A DNA stretch of 64,000 nt from Streptomyces sp. S.PB5 (GTDB taxonomy: Bacteria; Actinomycetota; Actinomycetes; Streptomycetales; Streptomycetaceae): contig NZ_JAQMWP010000003.1 in assembly GCF_030403745.1 (NCBI RefSeq), positions 496,001-560,000 of the forward strand, written 5' to 3'. Below, in pieces: positions 43,761 through 52,622 of this stretch. Each line of letters opens with the position of its first letter. Position 1 is the stretch's first letter. The notes below the pieces were generated by a model. The model searched no databases. It was not told the origin of the DNA and was given only the letters and a program-made list of their open reading frames with translations. Position numbers and translations under genes: made by a program.

Positions 43761-45107
43761 CTAAATCTTCTCGGGTACGGGATTCCCCGCGTCGCTGATC
43801 GCCCGCCGCACCGGAACCCGTGCGAGCAGGGCGAACCCGAGGACGAAGAAGGCCACCAGAGAGATGATCGCGTCCCGATAACTTCCCGTCAGCTGGTAGG
43901 TGATCCCGAACAGAAGCGGGCCCAGCCAGCTCATGCCCCGGTCGCTCATCTCGTACGCCGAGAAGTACTCGGCCTCCTTGCCCGGCGGGACGAGATGCGA
44001 GAAGAGGGAGCGGGACAGGGCCTGGCTGCCACCGAGGACCAGACCGATCCCGGCGGCCAGCACGAAGAACCACACCGGCGCCCCGGCGGGCAGGAAGTAG
44101 CCGGCCGTCAGTGTCAGCGTCCACGCCACCAGCGAACCGAGGATCGTGCGCTTCGCACCGTAGATCCGAGCCAGTCGGCCCATGCCCAGCGCGCCCGCCA
44201 CCGCCAGCACCTGCACCAGCAGGACGGCGCCGATGAGGGTCGACTGGCCGAGGCCGAGTTCCTCGGAGCCGTAGACGGACGCCTGGGAGATCACGGTCTG
44301 GATGCCGTCGTTGTAGATGAGGTAGGCCAGCAGGAACGAGAGCGTCAGGGGATGGCGGCGCATGTCGCGGACCGTCGCCGCGAGCTGCCGGAAGCCGGGC
44401 GCGGTCGCCTCCTTCGGCGGCATGCGGCGGTCGTGGAGCCTGCGCAGCGGTACGAGGGTGAAGGCGCCCCACCACAGTCCCGCCGACGCCAGACAGATCC
44501 GGACGGCCATGCCCTCGGAGAGGCCGAAGGAGTCATGGGCGCTGTAGAGGACCAGGTTCACGACCAGGACCAGGGAACCCGCCGCGTATCCGAAGGCCCA
44601 GCCCCGGGAGGAGACCGCGTCGCGTTCCCCGGGCTCGGCGATCTGCGGGAGGTAGGAGTTGTAGAGCATCATCCCGACGGACATCGCCGCGTTCGCCACG
44701 ATCAGCAGGATGCCGCCGAGCAGATAGCGGTGGCCGTCGAGGAAGAACAGGCCGGTCGTCGCCACGGCTCCCGTGTAGGCGGCCGTCGCCAGCAGCGGCT
44801 TCTTGCGGCCGGTGCGGTCGGCCGCCGCGCCCACCAGCGGCATCAGCAGCACGGCCACGATCACGGACAGGGACACCGAGTAAGCGAAGAACGAACCGGC
44901 GCGCACCGGGATCCCCAGGGGATGGACATAGCCGTCCGCGTCCGCCGCGTCCTCGGCGACCGACGTCAGATAGGGGCCGAGGAACACGGTGAGCACACTC
45001 GTCGAGTAGACCGAGCACGCCCAGTCGTAGAAGTACCAGCCGCGCTGCTCGCGCCGCCGGTCGGCGGCCTCGTCGGCGCTCTTCGTCTGCACGGCGTCGG
45101 TGCCCAA
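43761..45107 (-). CDS. MFS transporter (UMF1/Atg22-like permease)
   Basis: 448 aa from TTG 45107 (LGTDAVQTKS), with TGAGGGGG 8 bases upstream; a longer frame is a shadow of the GDPD region. The WYFYDWACSVYSTSVLTVFLGPYL opening is typical of UMF1 (Atg22-like) permeases, which also carry ADRTGRKKPLL after helix 2. About 12 membrane segments. In yeast Atg22 exports amino acids from the vacuole; bacterial substrates are unknown. GDPD and YczE genes lie upstream on the same strand. Confidence 0.9.
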   Translation of the reverse strand: MGTDAVQTKSADEAADRRREQRGWYFYDWACSVYSTSVLTVFLGPYLTSVAEDAADADGYVHPLGIPVRAGSFFAYSVSLSVIVAVLLMPLVGAAADRTGRKKPLLATAAYTGAVATTGLFFLDGHRYLLGGILLIVANAAMSVGMMLYNSYLPQIAEPGERDAVSSRGWAFGYAAGSLVLVVNLVLYSAHDSFGLSEGMAVRICLASAGLWWGAFTLVPLRRLHDRRMPPKEATAPGFRQLAATVRDMRRHPLTLSFLLAYLIYNDGIQTVISQASVYGSEELGLGQSTLIGAVLLVQVLAVAGALGMGRLARIYGAKRTILGSLVAWTLTLTAGYFLPAGAPVWFFVLAAGIGLVLGGSQALSRSLFSHLVPPGKEAEYFSAYEMSDRGMSWLGPLLFGITYQLTGSYRDAIISLVAFFVLGFALLARVPVRRAISDAGNPVPEKI

Positions 45108-45163
45108 CCCGGCCCCCTCACTGGTCCCGCGCCCAGTCCGCGGTTCCAGGGGTGCGCGGGCCG

Positions 45164-45931
45164 TCAGACCCAGACGCCCCGGTCCTCCATGACCTTGCGC
45201 AACGTGTCGATGTGATCGGTCATGATGCCATCGACTCCCAGGTCCAGGAGCCGGTGCATCCGCTCGGGTTCGTTGATCGTCCACACGTGCACCTGCAGCC
45301 CGCGCGCGTGGGCGGTCCGCACGAAGCGGTGGTCGACCACCTGGACGCCGCTCTGGGCCTCCGGCACCTGCGCGGCGACCGCGGACCGGCGCAGCGCGGC
45401 GGGCACACCCCAGGAGCGAAGCCGCAGGTTGAGGACTCCGCGGGTGCCGTACGACGTCGCCAGGCGTGGTCCGGCGAGCCGCTGGGCGCGCACGACCCGG
45501 GCCTCGGAGAAGGAACCGACGCAGATCCGGTCCCAGGTGCTGGTGCGCTCGATCAGGTCCAGGAGCGGCCGGAGGGCCGGCTCGTCCTTGATGTCGACGT
45601 TCCAGCGGGCCTCGGGAAACTCCTCCAGGAGCTCCTCGAAGAGCGGCACCGGCTCCTTGCCCGCCACGCGCGCGTGCCGTACGTCCGCCCAGGGCAGGTC
45701 GCAGATCCGGCCCGCCCCGTCGGTGACCCGGTCCAGCGTGGTGTCGTGGAAGGCGACGAGCTTCCCGTCCGCCGTCGCGTGGACGTCCGTCTCCAGATAG
45801 CGGTAGCCGGTCTCGATCGCCCGCCGGAACTGCAGCAGGGTGTTCTCCAGGCCGTCCGCCGCCCCGCCCCGGTGGGCGAAGGCGATCGGGCCGGGGTGGT
45901 CGAGGTACGGGTGACGTGTCCGGGTGCTCAC
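45164..45931 (-). CDS. glpQ: Glycerophosphodiester phosphodiesterase
   Basis: 255 aa from GTG 45931, overlapping the YczE stop by 4 bases (GTGA). GDPD motifs: IAFAHRGGAADGLENTLLQFRRA (catalytic HRG and EN), YLETDVHATADGKLVAFHDTTLDRVTDG (ETD and second His) and a C-terminal VHVWTINEPERMHRLLDLGVDGIMTDH. It hydrolyses glycerophosphodiesters to glycerol 3-phosphate and an alcohol. There is no signal peptide, so it is cytoplasmic. Gene symbol assigned by family; the specific enzyme is not known. It stands in a minus-strand set with YczE (upstream) and MFS (downstream). Confidence 0.92.
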   Translation of the reverse strand: MSTRTRHPYLDHPGPIAFAHRGGAADGLENTLLQFRRAIETGYRYLETDVHATADGKLVAFHDTTLDRVTDGAGRICDLPWADVRHARVAGKEPVPLFEELLEEFPEARWNVDIKDEPALRPLLDLIERTSTWDRICVGSFSEARVVRAQRLAGPRLATSYGTRGVLNLRLRSWGVPAALRRSAVAAQVPEAQSGVQVVDHRFVRTAHARGLQVHVWTINEPERMHRLLDLGVDGIMTDHIDTLRKVMEDRGVWV

Positions 45932-46581
45932 CGACGCAGTATGGCTCCCCGGGGTTGCCCGGTGGCAACGACCGTGCTGCTGTCCGATGCCGCGGGGACG
46001 TCGAACACCCGCAGGAAGAGCTGTGCGAGCGGGCCGATGGACACCGCGTAGAGCAGCGTGCCGATGCCGATGGTGCCGCCGAGCACGAAGCCCGTCACGA
46101 CCACCGCGATCTCGACGGCCGTCCGCATCAGCCGGATGGAACGCCCCGTGCGCTGGTGCAGCCCTGTCATCAGACCGTCGCGCGGCCCCGGCCCGAAGCG
46201 GGCGGCGATGTAGAGGCCGGTGGCGACGCCGTTGAGCAGGATGCCGACCAGCATGAGCGGGATCCGCACGGCCAGGGTGTGCGCCTCGGGAACCGCGGCC
46301 AGGGTGGCGTCCATCGCGATGCCGACCACGAAGACGTTGGAGACGGTGCCGAGCCCCGGCCGCTGGCGCAGCGGAATCCACAGCAGGAGCACCGCCGCGC
46401 CCACGACGATCGACACGACGCCGATCGTCAGGCCCGTCAGCTCGGCGAGGCCCTGGTGCAGCACGTTCCAGGGCTCCAGGCCCAGGCCCGCCTCGACGAG
46501 CAGTGCGGAACTCGCTCCGTACAGCGCGAGACCGAAGTACAGCTGGATCAGCCGGCGCCCGAGCCGGCTCTTTGTGGACAA
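45928..46581 (-). CDS. YczE/YyaS family membrane protein
   Basis: 217 aa from TTG 46581 (LSTKSRLGRR), with AGGGGG 8 bases upstream. Five to six membrane segments with YFGLALYGASSALLVEAGLGLEPWNVLHQGLAE at the start and FGPGPRDGLMTGLHQRTGRSIRLMR in the middle, both typical of YczE. Its function is unknown. It lies divergent from a MocR regulator; YczE genes are repeatedly found next to MocR genes, and the MocR protein probably controls it. Its stop overlaps the GDPD start. Confidence 0.9.
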   Translation of the reverse strand: MSTKSRLGRRLIQLYFGLALYGASSALLVEAGLGLEPWNVLHQGLAELTGLTIGVVSIVVGAAVLLLWIPLRQRPGLGTVSNVFVVGIAMDATLAAVPEAHTLAVRIPLMLVGILLNGVATGLYIAARFGPGPRDGLMTGLHQRTGRSIRLMRTAVEIAVVVTGFVLGGTIGIGTLLYAVSIGPLAQLFLRVFDVPAASDSSTVVATGQPRGAILRR

Positions 46582-46680
46582 GTGATGCCCCCTGTGGTCG
46601 TGGTGGCCTGGTCCATGACACCCTGTGGCTTGGGTGGAGACCTCATCCATGGCCAATTCGGGGAAGGTGGACTGATTTCC

Positions 46681-48180
46681 ATGGCGCAGTGGACCTCGGC
46701 GGTGGGAGCGGCGCAGCTCGCCCGGCTGCTCAACTCCCAGCAGGACCGCCCGGCGGGCCCCGGCACGCGCCGCCCGCCGGCCTACCGGGCCCTCGCCGAC
46801 GGCATCCGGCTCCTGGTCCTCGAAGGCCGCGTCCCGGTGGCCGCCCGCCTGCCCGCCGAACGCGAACTCGCCCTGTCCCTGTCGGTCAGCCGTACGACGG
46901 TGGCGGCGGCGTACGAAGCCCTGCGCGCGGAGGGTTTCCTGGAGTCGCGGCGGGGTGCGGGCAGCTGGACCGCGGTCCCGGCCGGCAACCCTCTTCCCGC
47001 GCGCGGCCTGGAGCCCCTGCCCCCCGAGGCACTCGGCTCCATGATCGACCTGGGCTGCGCGGCCCTTCCCGCCCCCGAGCCATGGCTGACCCGTGCCGTG
47101 CAGGGCGCGTTGGAGGAACTGCCGCCGTACGCCCACACCCACGGCGACTACCCGGCCGGGCTCCCCGCGCTCCGCTCGATGATCGCCGACCGGTACACCG
47201 CGCGCGGCATCCCCACCATGCCCGAGCAGATCATGGTGACGACCGGTGCGATGGGCGCCATCGACGCGATCTGTCATCTCTTCGGCGGCCGCGGCGAACG
47301 CATCGCCGTCGAATCGCCCTCCTACGCCAACATCCTCCAGCTCATGCGGGAGGCGGGCGCCCGGCTGGTGCCCGTCGCGATGGCCGACGGGCTGGCCGGC
47401 TGGGACATGGACCGCTGGCGTCAGGTCCTGCGGGACGCGGCACCGCGGATCGCCTACATCGTCGCCGACTTCCACAACCCGACCGGCGCGCTCGCCGACG
47501 ACGACCAGCGGCGTCGGCTCGTGGACGCGGCGCGGTCGGCGGGGACCGTGCTGGTCGCCGACGAGACGATGAGCGAGCTGTGGCTGGACGAGGACGTCGA
47601 GATGCCACGGCCCGTGTGCGGGTTCGATCCCGCCGGGTCCACGGTGATCACCGTGGGGTCCGCGAGCAAGGCGTTCTGGGCGGGCATGCGGATCGGGTGG
47701 GTGCGGGCGGCACCGGACGTCATCCGCAGTCTCGTCGCCGCGCGCGCGTACGCCGACCTCGGGACGCCCGTCGTCGAGCAGCTGGCCGTGAACTGGCTCT
47801 TCAGTACGGGGGGTTGGGAGCAGGCCGTGGAGGTGCGGCGGGCCCAGGCCCGGGAGAACCGGGACGCGCTGGTGGCTGCGGTGCGACGGGAGTTGCCTGC
47901 GTGGGAGTTCGAGGTGCCACGGGGTGGGCTGACGTTGTGGGTGCGGGCCGGGGGGCTTTCCGGGTCGCGGCTCGCCGAGGTGGGGGAGCGGGTCGGGGTG
48001 CGGGTTCCTTCCGGGCCTCGGTTCGGGGTCGACGGGGCCTTCGAGGGGTATGTGCGGTTGCCGTTCACTGTGGGGGGTGCGGTGGCTGAGGAGGCGGCGG
48101 TGCGCCTGGCCACGGCGGCGCAATTGGTGGAGAGCGGAGCGTCGGGTGGTGGGGAGTCGCCGCGCACGTTTGTGGCATGA
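46681..48180 (+). CDS. MocR-family regulator (GntR winged helix fused to fold-type I aminotransferase)
   Basis: 499 aa. The N-terminal GntR winged helix (about residues 30-100) has RLPAERELALSLSVSRTTVAAAYEALRAEGFLE. The aminotransferase-like domain (about 125-485) holds HTHGDYPAGLPALRSMIADRY, DFHNPTGALADDDQ (PLP-binding Asn/Asp region), ADETMSELW, and VGSASKAFWAGMRIGWV, where the Lys of SASK would carry PLP. PLP-dependent sensing is the family's mechanism. It is divergent from the yczE-like gene and probably regulates it. Start ATG 46681 with AAGGTGG upstream. Confidence 0.94.
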   Translation: MAQWTSAVGAAQLARLLNSQQDRPAGPGTRRPPAYRALADGIRLLVLEGRVPVAARLPAERELALSLSVSRTTVAAAYEALRAEGFLESRRGAGSWTAVPAGNPLPARGLEPLPPEALGSMIDLGCAALPAPEPWLTRAVQGALEELPPYAHTHGDYPAGLPALRSMIADRYTARGIPTMPEQIMVTTGAMGAIDAICHLFGGRGERIAVESPSYANILQLMREAGARLVPVAMADGLAGWDMDRWRQVLRDAAPRIAYIVADFHNPTGALADDDQRRRLVDAARSAGTVLVADETMSELWLDEDVEMPRPVCGFDPAGSTVITVGSASKAFWAGMRIGWVRAAPDVIRSLVAARAYADLGTPVVEQLAVNWLFSTGGWEQAVEVRRAQARENRDALVAAVRRELPAWEFEVPRGGLTLWVRAGGLSGSRLAEVGERVGVRVPSGPRFGVDGAFEGYVRLPFTVGGAVAEEAAVRLATAAQLVESGASGGGESPRTFVA

Positions 48181-48208
48181 CGGCGACTGGATCTGCCTGA
48201 AGGAGCGC

Positions 48209-48256
48209 GGGGCTGTGTCGATATGCGGCTGGCGCCGCGCGGGCGCGATCAGCCCC
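48209..48256. repeat. 48-bp hairpin element, copy 1 (between converging genes)
   Basis: Begins GGGGCTGTGTCGATATGCGG and ends GGGCGCGATCAGCCCC; it folds by GGGGCTG/CAGCCCC outer pairing and a GCGGC/GCCGC inner stem. It lies between the MocR and sffA stops and probably terminates both. Copy 2, in the opposite orientation, is at 55845-55892 with about 42 of 48 bases identical. Confidence 0.85.
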
Positions 48257-48281
48257 CCCACACCCGCACTCGCAAGACCAC

Positions 48282-49844
48282 CTACGGCGCTTCGGCGACC
48301 ACCGCTTCCACGGGAACCGTTTCCGCGTCGGCCGGTGTCGTCCGCGGCGGCAGCAGCGCCAGCACCGCCTGCCGGTCCGCGTCGCTCGTCGCGTCGTCGT
48401 ACGGGTCCGGGGTGGACGGGACCTGGAGACGGTGCACCGGGCCCGTGCCCAGGCGGGCGTACCCCCGGCCCGGCGGGACGTCGGTGATCAGGGTCGTCCG
48501 TGGGGGAGTACCCAGGACCGCCTCCAGCTGTCCGGCCGTCACCGGGCCCAGCACGACACGCGCGCGTGTGTGCTGTCGTACGGCATCGCTCAGCGCGTCC
48601 GCGTAGTCGAACTGATCGGCCACCACGACCGTGACGTTCGCCGCGCGGCCGTGCCGGAGCGGTACCTGGAGCAGGGACTGCGGGTCGCGGTGGCCGTCTG
48701 CCGCGGCCAGGTGCGTGAAGGCGCTCGGGCGGTCCAGGAGGATCCACAGGGGGCGCTTGGTGTCGTCCGGGGGCGGGTGGCCGGCCTGGCGGGCCCGGTT
48801 CATGGCGATCAGGCGGCGCTCCGTCTCCGTGGCGGCCCACTCCAGGCTCGCCAGCGCGCCGGTCAGTCCGCACTCGACCGCGAGGACGCCGTTGCGGCCG
48901 GTGAGGCACGCGTACTCGCCGGTGCCGCCGCCCTCGACGATGACGACATCGCCGTACAGCAGGGCCTGGAGGGCGATGGAGCGGAGCAGGGTGGAGGTGC
49001 CGCTGCCCGGCTGGCCCATGACCAGCAGGTGGGGTTCGGTGGAGCGGATGCCGGTGCGCCAGACGACCGGGGGGACATCGCGCTGTTCCTCGCCGTGGGA
49101 GAGGGGGAGGGTGCGCTGGACCTGGGTGGGGTCGGTGAAGCCGAGGACCGTCTCGCCGGGGGCGGTGACGAAGCGCTGGGCGGCGATGTCGGTGGGCAGC
49201 GGCGGCAGGACGGTGACGGAGAGCTGGTTGCCCTCCTCGTCCCAGGCGAAGCGGTACTCGCGGCCGCGGCCCGACTTGGCGTGCAGCAACTGCTCGATAC
49301 GCGCGCGTGAGTCGGCCTCGCCGTCCGTGAAGTAGGCGGGGTAGCGGATCACGAGCTGGGTGATGCGGTTCGTCTCGTCGAAGTCGTACGCCGGGAAGGC
49401 CTTCTCCCACTCGCCGCCGTGGGCGTAGAGGGGAGCCGGGTCCTCGGCGGTGGAGAAGTAGGGCACCAGGGCTTCGTAGAGGGACTGGAGCCGTTCGGTC
49501 TGCGAGTCGTCGGGGCCCTCCGGGACCGGTGGGGTGCGGTCCCGGCCCTGCCAGGCTGCCGCCGCCATCAGGGTGATGACGGCGAGCAGCGGACCGTACG
49601 GCACGAGGGCCACGACCAGGACCACCGAGGCCACCAGGAAAAGCAGCGGCCCGCGCTTGTCCTTGGGGGTGTCGGCCCACTTGCGCCGCCCGGCCGAGGC
49701 CAGCCGGCGCAGACCGCGAGTGATCGTGATCAGCGGGTGGAGGACGTCGGTGGCGCTGTCGGCCGCCGTCCGGGCCAGCTCCCGGCTCTTGGCGATCTGC
49801 GCGCTGCCTGTGCTCAGGATGCGGGGGAGGGGGCGCAGGGCCAC
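48282..49844 (-). CDS. sffA: SpoIIIE/FtsK-like septal protein SffA
   Basis: 520 aa, paired with smeA, as known from S. coelicolor. Two membrane segments (about residues 67-95, GPLLFLVASVVLVVALVPYGPLL) precede a cytoplasmic P-loop domain. The Walker A position reads LLVMGQPGSGTSTLLRSI, so the catalytic Lys is Thr. Walker B is PLWILLDRP, and a C-terminal HTRARVVLGPVTAGQLEAVLG block is FtsK-like. In S. coelicolor SmeA brings SffA to sporulation septa, where it affects DNA segregation and septum placement. The C-terminus is rich in Val/Glu/Ala. smeA lies 52 bases upstream on the same strand. Confidence 0.9.
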   Translation of the reverse strand: MALRPLPRILSTGSAQIAKSRELARTAADSATDVLHPLITITRGLRRLASAGRRKWADTPKDKRGPLLFLVASVVLVVALVPYGPLLAVITLMAAAAWQGRDRTPPVPEGPDDSQTERLQSLYEALVPYFSTAEDPAPLYAHGGEWEKAFPAYDFDETNRITQLVIRYPAYFTDGEADSRARIEQLLHAKSGRGREYRFAWDEEGNQLSVTVLPPLPTDIAAQRFVTAPGETVLGFTDPTQVQRTLPLSHGEEQRDVPPVVWRTGIRSTEPHLLVMGQPGSGTSTLLRSIALQALLYGDVVIVEGGGTGEYACLTGRNGVLAVECGLTGALASLEWAATETERRLIAMNRARQAGHPPPDDTKRPLWILLDRPSAFTHLAAADGHRDPQSLLQVPLRHGRAANVTVVVADQFDYADALSDAVRQHTRARVVLGPVTAGQLEAVLGTPPRTTLITDVPPGRGYARLGTGPVHRLQVPSTPDPYDDATSDADRQAVLALLPPRTTPADAETVPVEAVVAEAP

Positions 49845-49896
49845 TGCTGTCTCCTGATGGTGCGTACGGACGGGAGGGACGCCGCGTGAGGCGGCG

Positions 49897-50091
49897 TCAG
49901 AACTTGATTCCGCCGAGGAGGCTCGCGAGGCTCTCGCCGCCGGCTCTGATGCTCGGGGCGATGGCGGTGCTCGCCAGGTAGAAGCCGAAGAGGGCGGCGA
50001 CGAAGGCGTGGGACGCCTTGAGGCCGTCCTTGCGGAAGAAGAGGAAGACGATGATGCCGAGCAGGACCACGCCTGAGATGGACAGGATCAT
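49897..50091 (-). CDS. smeA: Small sporulation membrane protein SmeA
   Basis: 64 aa. Two membrane segments: LSISGVVLLGIIVFLFFRKDGLK (residues 3-25) and HAFVAALFGFYLASTAIAPSI (about 28-48), with a short cytoplasmic Lys at the C-terminus. It is upstream of sffA and known in S. coelicolor to recruit SffA to the sporulation septum. The ATG has GGAGATCCCAA upstream. Confidence 0.92.
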   Translation of the reverse strand: MILSISGVVLLGIIVFLFFRKDGLKASHAFVAALFGFYLASTAIAPSIRAGGESLASLLGGIKF

Positions 50092-50351
50092 TTGGGATCT
50101 CCTGGTTCGCGGGGACAGTCACCATGAGTACTTCCAGGCTCACAGGATGTATCCATACGATAAAAGGTGCAACTGGGTGAATTTCGGGAGATTTCCCACG
50201 AGTGGCGGAGTCGACTGAGGCCGGTTGAGCAGGGGACTTGCGTCCGACCGGGTCAGTGGTGATCTTTACCTCCGGCACTTCGGGTCATGTGCCGCGCGAG
50301 CCAGTACCCTTGCGATTCACCTGAACGGATGTAGGAGAGGCGGTCCGGCCG

Positions 50352-50744
50352 ATGACTGAAGCCCCCGACCCCGAGGTCGTGGAGCTGGCGACCAAGATCT
50401 TCGATCTGGCCCGCCGGGGTCAGACCGAGGCGCTCGTGTCGTACGTCGACGCGGGTGTTCCGGCCAACCTCACCAATGACCGCGGCGACTCCCTCGTGAT
50501 GCTCGCCGCCTACCACGGCCACGCCGACGCGGTGCGCGCACTGCTCGCCCGGGGCGCCGAGGCGGACCGGGTCAACGACCGAGGCCAGACCCCGCTCGCG
50601 GGAGCGGTCTTCAAGGGTGAGACGGAAGTCATCAAGGCGCTTCTGGAGAGCGGTGCCGACCCCGCCGCGGGGACCCCGTCGGCCGTCGACACCGCTCGTA
50701 TGTTCGCCAAGACGGATCTGCTCGAATTGTTCGGCGCATACTGA
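50352..50744 (+). CDS. Ankyrin-repeat protein
   Basis: 130 aa. About three ankyrin repeats (residues 30-125): NDRGDSLVMLAAYHGHADAVRALLARGAE, NDRGQTPLAGAVFKGETEVIKALLESGAD and a third starting SAVDTARMF. Ankyrin proteins of this type in streptomycetes often accompany catalase or redox genes, but none is here. No catalytic domain. It starts near GGAGAGGCGGTCC. Function unknown. Confidence 0.9.
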   Translation: MTEAPDPEVVELATKIFDLARRGQTEALVSYVDAGVPANLTNDRGDSLVMLAAYHGHADAVRALLARGAEADRVNDRGQTPLAGAVFKGETEVIKALLESGADPAAGTPSAVDTARMFAKTDLLELFGAY

Positions 50745-50939
50745 GCCGAACGCTCTGACCAGCGAAAACACGGATAACGGGGGAGGCGGTACAGGGCCGC
50801 CGAAATTTCGGTCGCGGCAGATGTAAGTGCCGAGTCATCATGACGTCGTGATTCACGGACGCGATGGCTGGGCAGGTGTTGCCGCACCGCGCGGGCCGTG
50901 ATGCGGTCCGCATGGGCCACCGACGAGAGGCAGAGGAAA

Positions 50940-50999
50940 ATGGTCTACAGCAAGCAGGAAACGGCGGGCGCCCCGACGTGTTGTCACGCGGCCAGGTGA
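50940..50999 (+). CDS. Possible 19-aa Cys-Cys leader peptide
   Basis: ATG with GAGAGGCAGAGGAAA directly upstream (a near-ideal ribosome site) and a stop at 50997-50999. The peptide is MVYSKQETAGAPTCCHAAR. It has adjacent Cys codons (TGT TGT) near its end and ends 46 bases before the HEAT-repeat gene. Cys-rich short upstream ORFs can regulate translation in actinobacteria by stalling on Cys codons; here it is a suggestion only. The rest of the 301-base gap 50745-51045 shows no gene. Confidence 0.45.
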   Translation: MVYSKQETAGAPTCCHAAR

Positions 51000-51045
51000 A
51001 GCAGGACCCCCGGTTGCGTCGACGCTTGATGTGAGGCTGTTTCCC

Positions 51046-52464
51046 ATGTTCGAACCGGTCATAGCGCCCAGTGGCACGCTGCTCGGCCTGCTTCAGCGGG
51101 GCCGCGGCGACGGCACACTGCACGCGCTCACCGCCCCGCGCGCCGAAGCGCTCGCGGCCCTGAACCACTGTGTGCTGCGGGACCCCCGCCACGACTGGCA
51201 GGTGGAGAACCGCTCCCTTTACTACGCCCGTCTCTACCTCGACCTCAACGGCGAGCTGGACGAGATCGAGGCCCACCTCTTCGACGTCGAGGACCACTTC
51301 GACGACGAGGAGTCACGCACGGGCCTCGCCCTGGCGGTCCTCGGGCACCTCGCCTCCTACGGCAGGCGGGACGCGCTCGAACTGCTGCGCAGGTACGCCG
51401 CCACGGGCTCCAACTGGGCCTGGGCCCTGGACGAGCTCGCCCTCAGGGACGACGACGCCGGGCTGCGCGCCCTGGCCGCGCCCGTGCTGGCCCGCTTCGC
51501 CACCGACGCCGAGGGTGAGGCCGAACTGGCCGCCACCGTGCGCGACTCCTTCGAACCACGGCCCTGGCGGCTGTGGGCGGAGGATCCGCGCGAATCCATC
51601 GCCACGCGCGTGCGTGCCGCTCAGGAGGCCGGCTGTTTCGACCGCTGGCAACGCCAGATGCGACCCAGTGGACCCCGTCCGGGGTGGAGCGTGCGGGCGG
51701 TCTTCGAGTGGGCCGAGCAGGGCGTCGAACGCGGCGCCGCGCTCCATGTGCCCGCCGCCCGCTGCCTCATGGCCGTCGCCGGCCCCGAGGACCGGGCCGA
51801 GATCGTCGCCGCCGCCAAGGACGGCACCGAGGGCGCCCGCTGTACGGCCTTGCGCTACCTCGCCGATGGCAATGATCCGGATGCCCTCGATCTGATCGAG
51901 GCGGCCGTGGTCACCGGATCGGCGCCGGTCATGGAGGCCGCCGTCGACGCCTTCGAACGGATGTGCAGTGTCGCCGCCGTGGACCGCGCACGGAGCTGGG
52001 CCCACCGGCCCGATCAGCTGGGCGCCGCCGCCGGACGCATGCTCGCCTGCCGCGGCGGCGCGAAGGACCGCGACCTGGTCCTCGCGGCCCTGCGCGAGGC
52101 CGTACGAGGGGAAGGGCCGGACGCGCCGACCCTGTGGACCCTCGTCGACGGCACCGGACGGCTCGGCATCGCCTGCGCCGCCCCGGTGCTCCGCCACATC
52201 TACCGCGAGACCGCTTCGTCCCATCTGCGCGGCCGGGCCGCCCGGGCCCTCGCCGCCACCGACCCCTCCTTCCCCACCGGCTTCGCCGTCGAGTGCCTCT
52301 GGGACTGCGAGGAGACCACCCGCGAGATCGCCGCCCGGCACGCCGAGACCGGTGACGCCCGGGTCGTGGAACAGCTGCGCCGCCTCGCCGCCGATCCGGC
52401 CGAGGAAGCAGAGGTCCAGACAGCCGTCCGCAGCCGCATCGGACCGGACGCGACCACCATGTGA
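51046..52464 (+). CDS. HEAT-like repeat protein
   Basis: 472 aa from ATG 51046 (MFEPVIAPS); a GTG 15 bases earlier is the alternative. It consists mostly of Ala/Leu-rich helical repeats with Asp/Glu turns (TGLALAVLGHLASYGRRDALELLRRYA, ALRYLADGNDPDALDLIEAAV, SHLRGRAARALAATDP), typical of HEAT/PBS-lyase repeat scaffolds. No enzyme site or membrane segment is seen. Likely a protein-interaction scaffold, function unknown. The glycosyltransferase operon begins 158 bases later. Confidence 0.85.
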   Translation: MFEPVIAPSGTLLGLLQRGRGDGTLHALTAPRAEALAALNHCVLRDPRHDWQVENRSLYYARLYLDLNGELDEIEAHLFDVEDHFDDEESRTGLALAVLGHLASYGRRDALELLRRYAATGSNWAWALDELALRDDDAGLRALAAPVLARFATDAEGEAELAATVRDSFEPRPWRLWAEDPRESIATRVRAAQEAGCFDRWQRQMRPSGPRPGWSVRAVFEWAEQGVERGAALHVPAARCLMAVAGPEDRAEIVAAAKDGTEGARCTALRYLADGNDPDALDLIEAAVVTGSAPVMEAAVDAFERMCSVAAVDRARSWAHRPDQLGAAAGRMLACRGGAKDRDLVLAALREAVRGEGPDAPTLWTLVDGTGRLGIACAAPVLRHIYRETASSHLRGRAARALAATDPSFPTGFAVECLWDCEETTREIAARHAETGDARVVEQLRRLAADPAEEAEVQTAVRSRIGPDATTM

Positions 52465-52544
52465 ACGCATACCTCCAGGGTGAACTCGGGGTGACCCGCG
52501 GGTCAGGCGGGCATGGACACGGCCTGACCTGCGCGGGTGTGGGA

Positions 52545-52567
52545 GGGAACGCTCATGGGACGTTCCC
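52545..52567. promoter_or_regulatory. Inverted repeat upstream of glycosyltransferase operon
   Basis: GGGAACG-N9-CGTTCCC (arms 52545-52551 and 52561-52567), 55 bases before the first start codon. A perfect palindrome TGACCCGCGGGTCA lies at 52492-52505, closer to the HEAT gene. Either could be an operator. Confidence 0.45.
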
Positions 52568-52622
52568 CCTTCGGAAAGATCCACTTTGACGCGAGCACGT
52601 CCAGCGCGGCGACAACACCGGT

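Noticed and set aside
45928..49680. 1250-codon minus-strand frame including YczE
   Set aside because: Upstream of 46581 it overlaps the MocR and sffA genes and has no domain; YczE homology starts at 46581.
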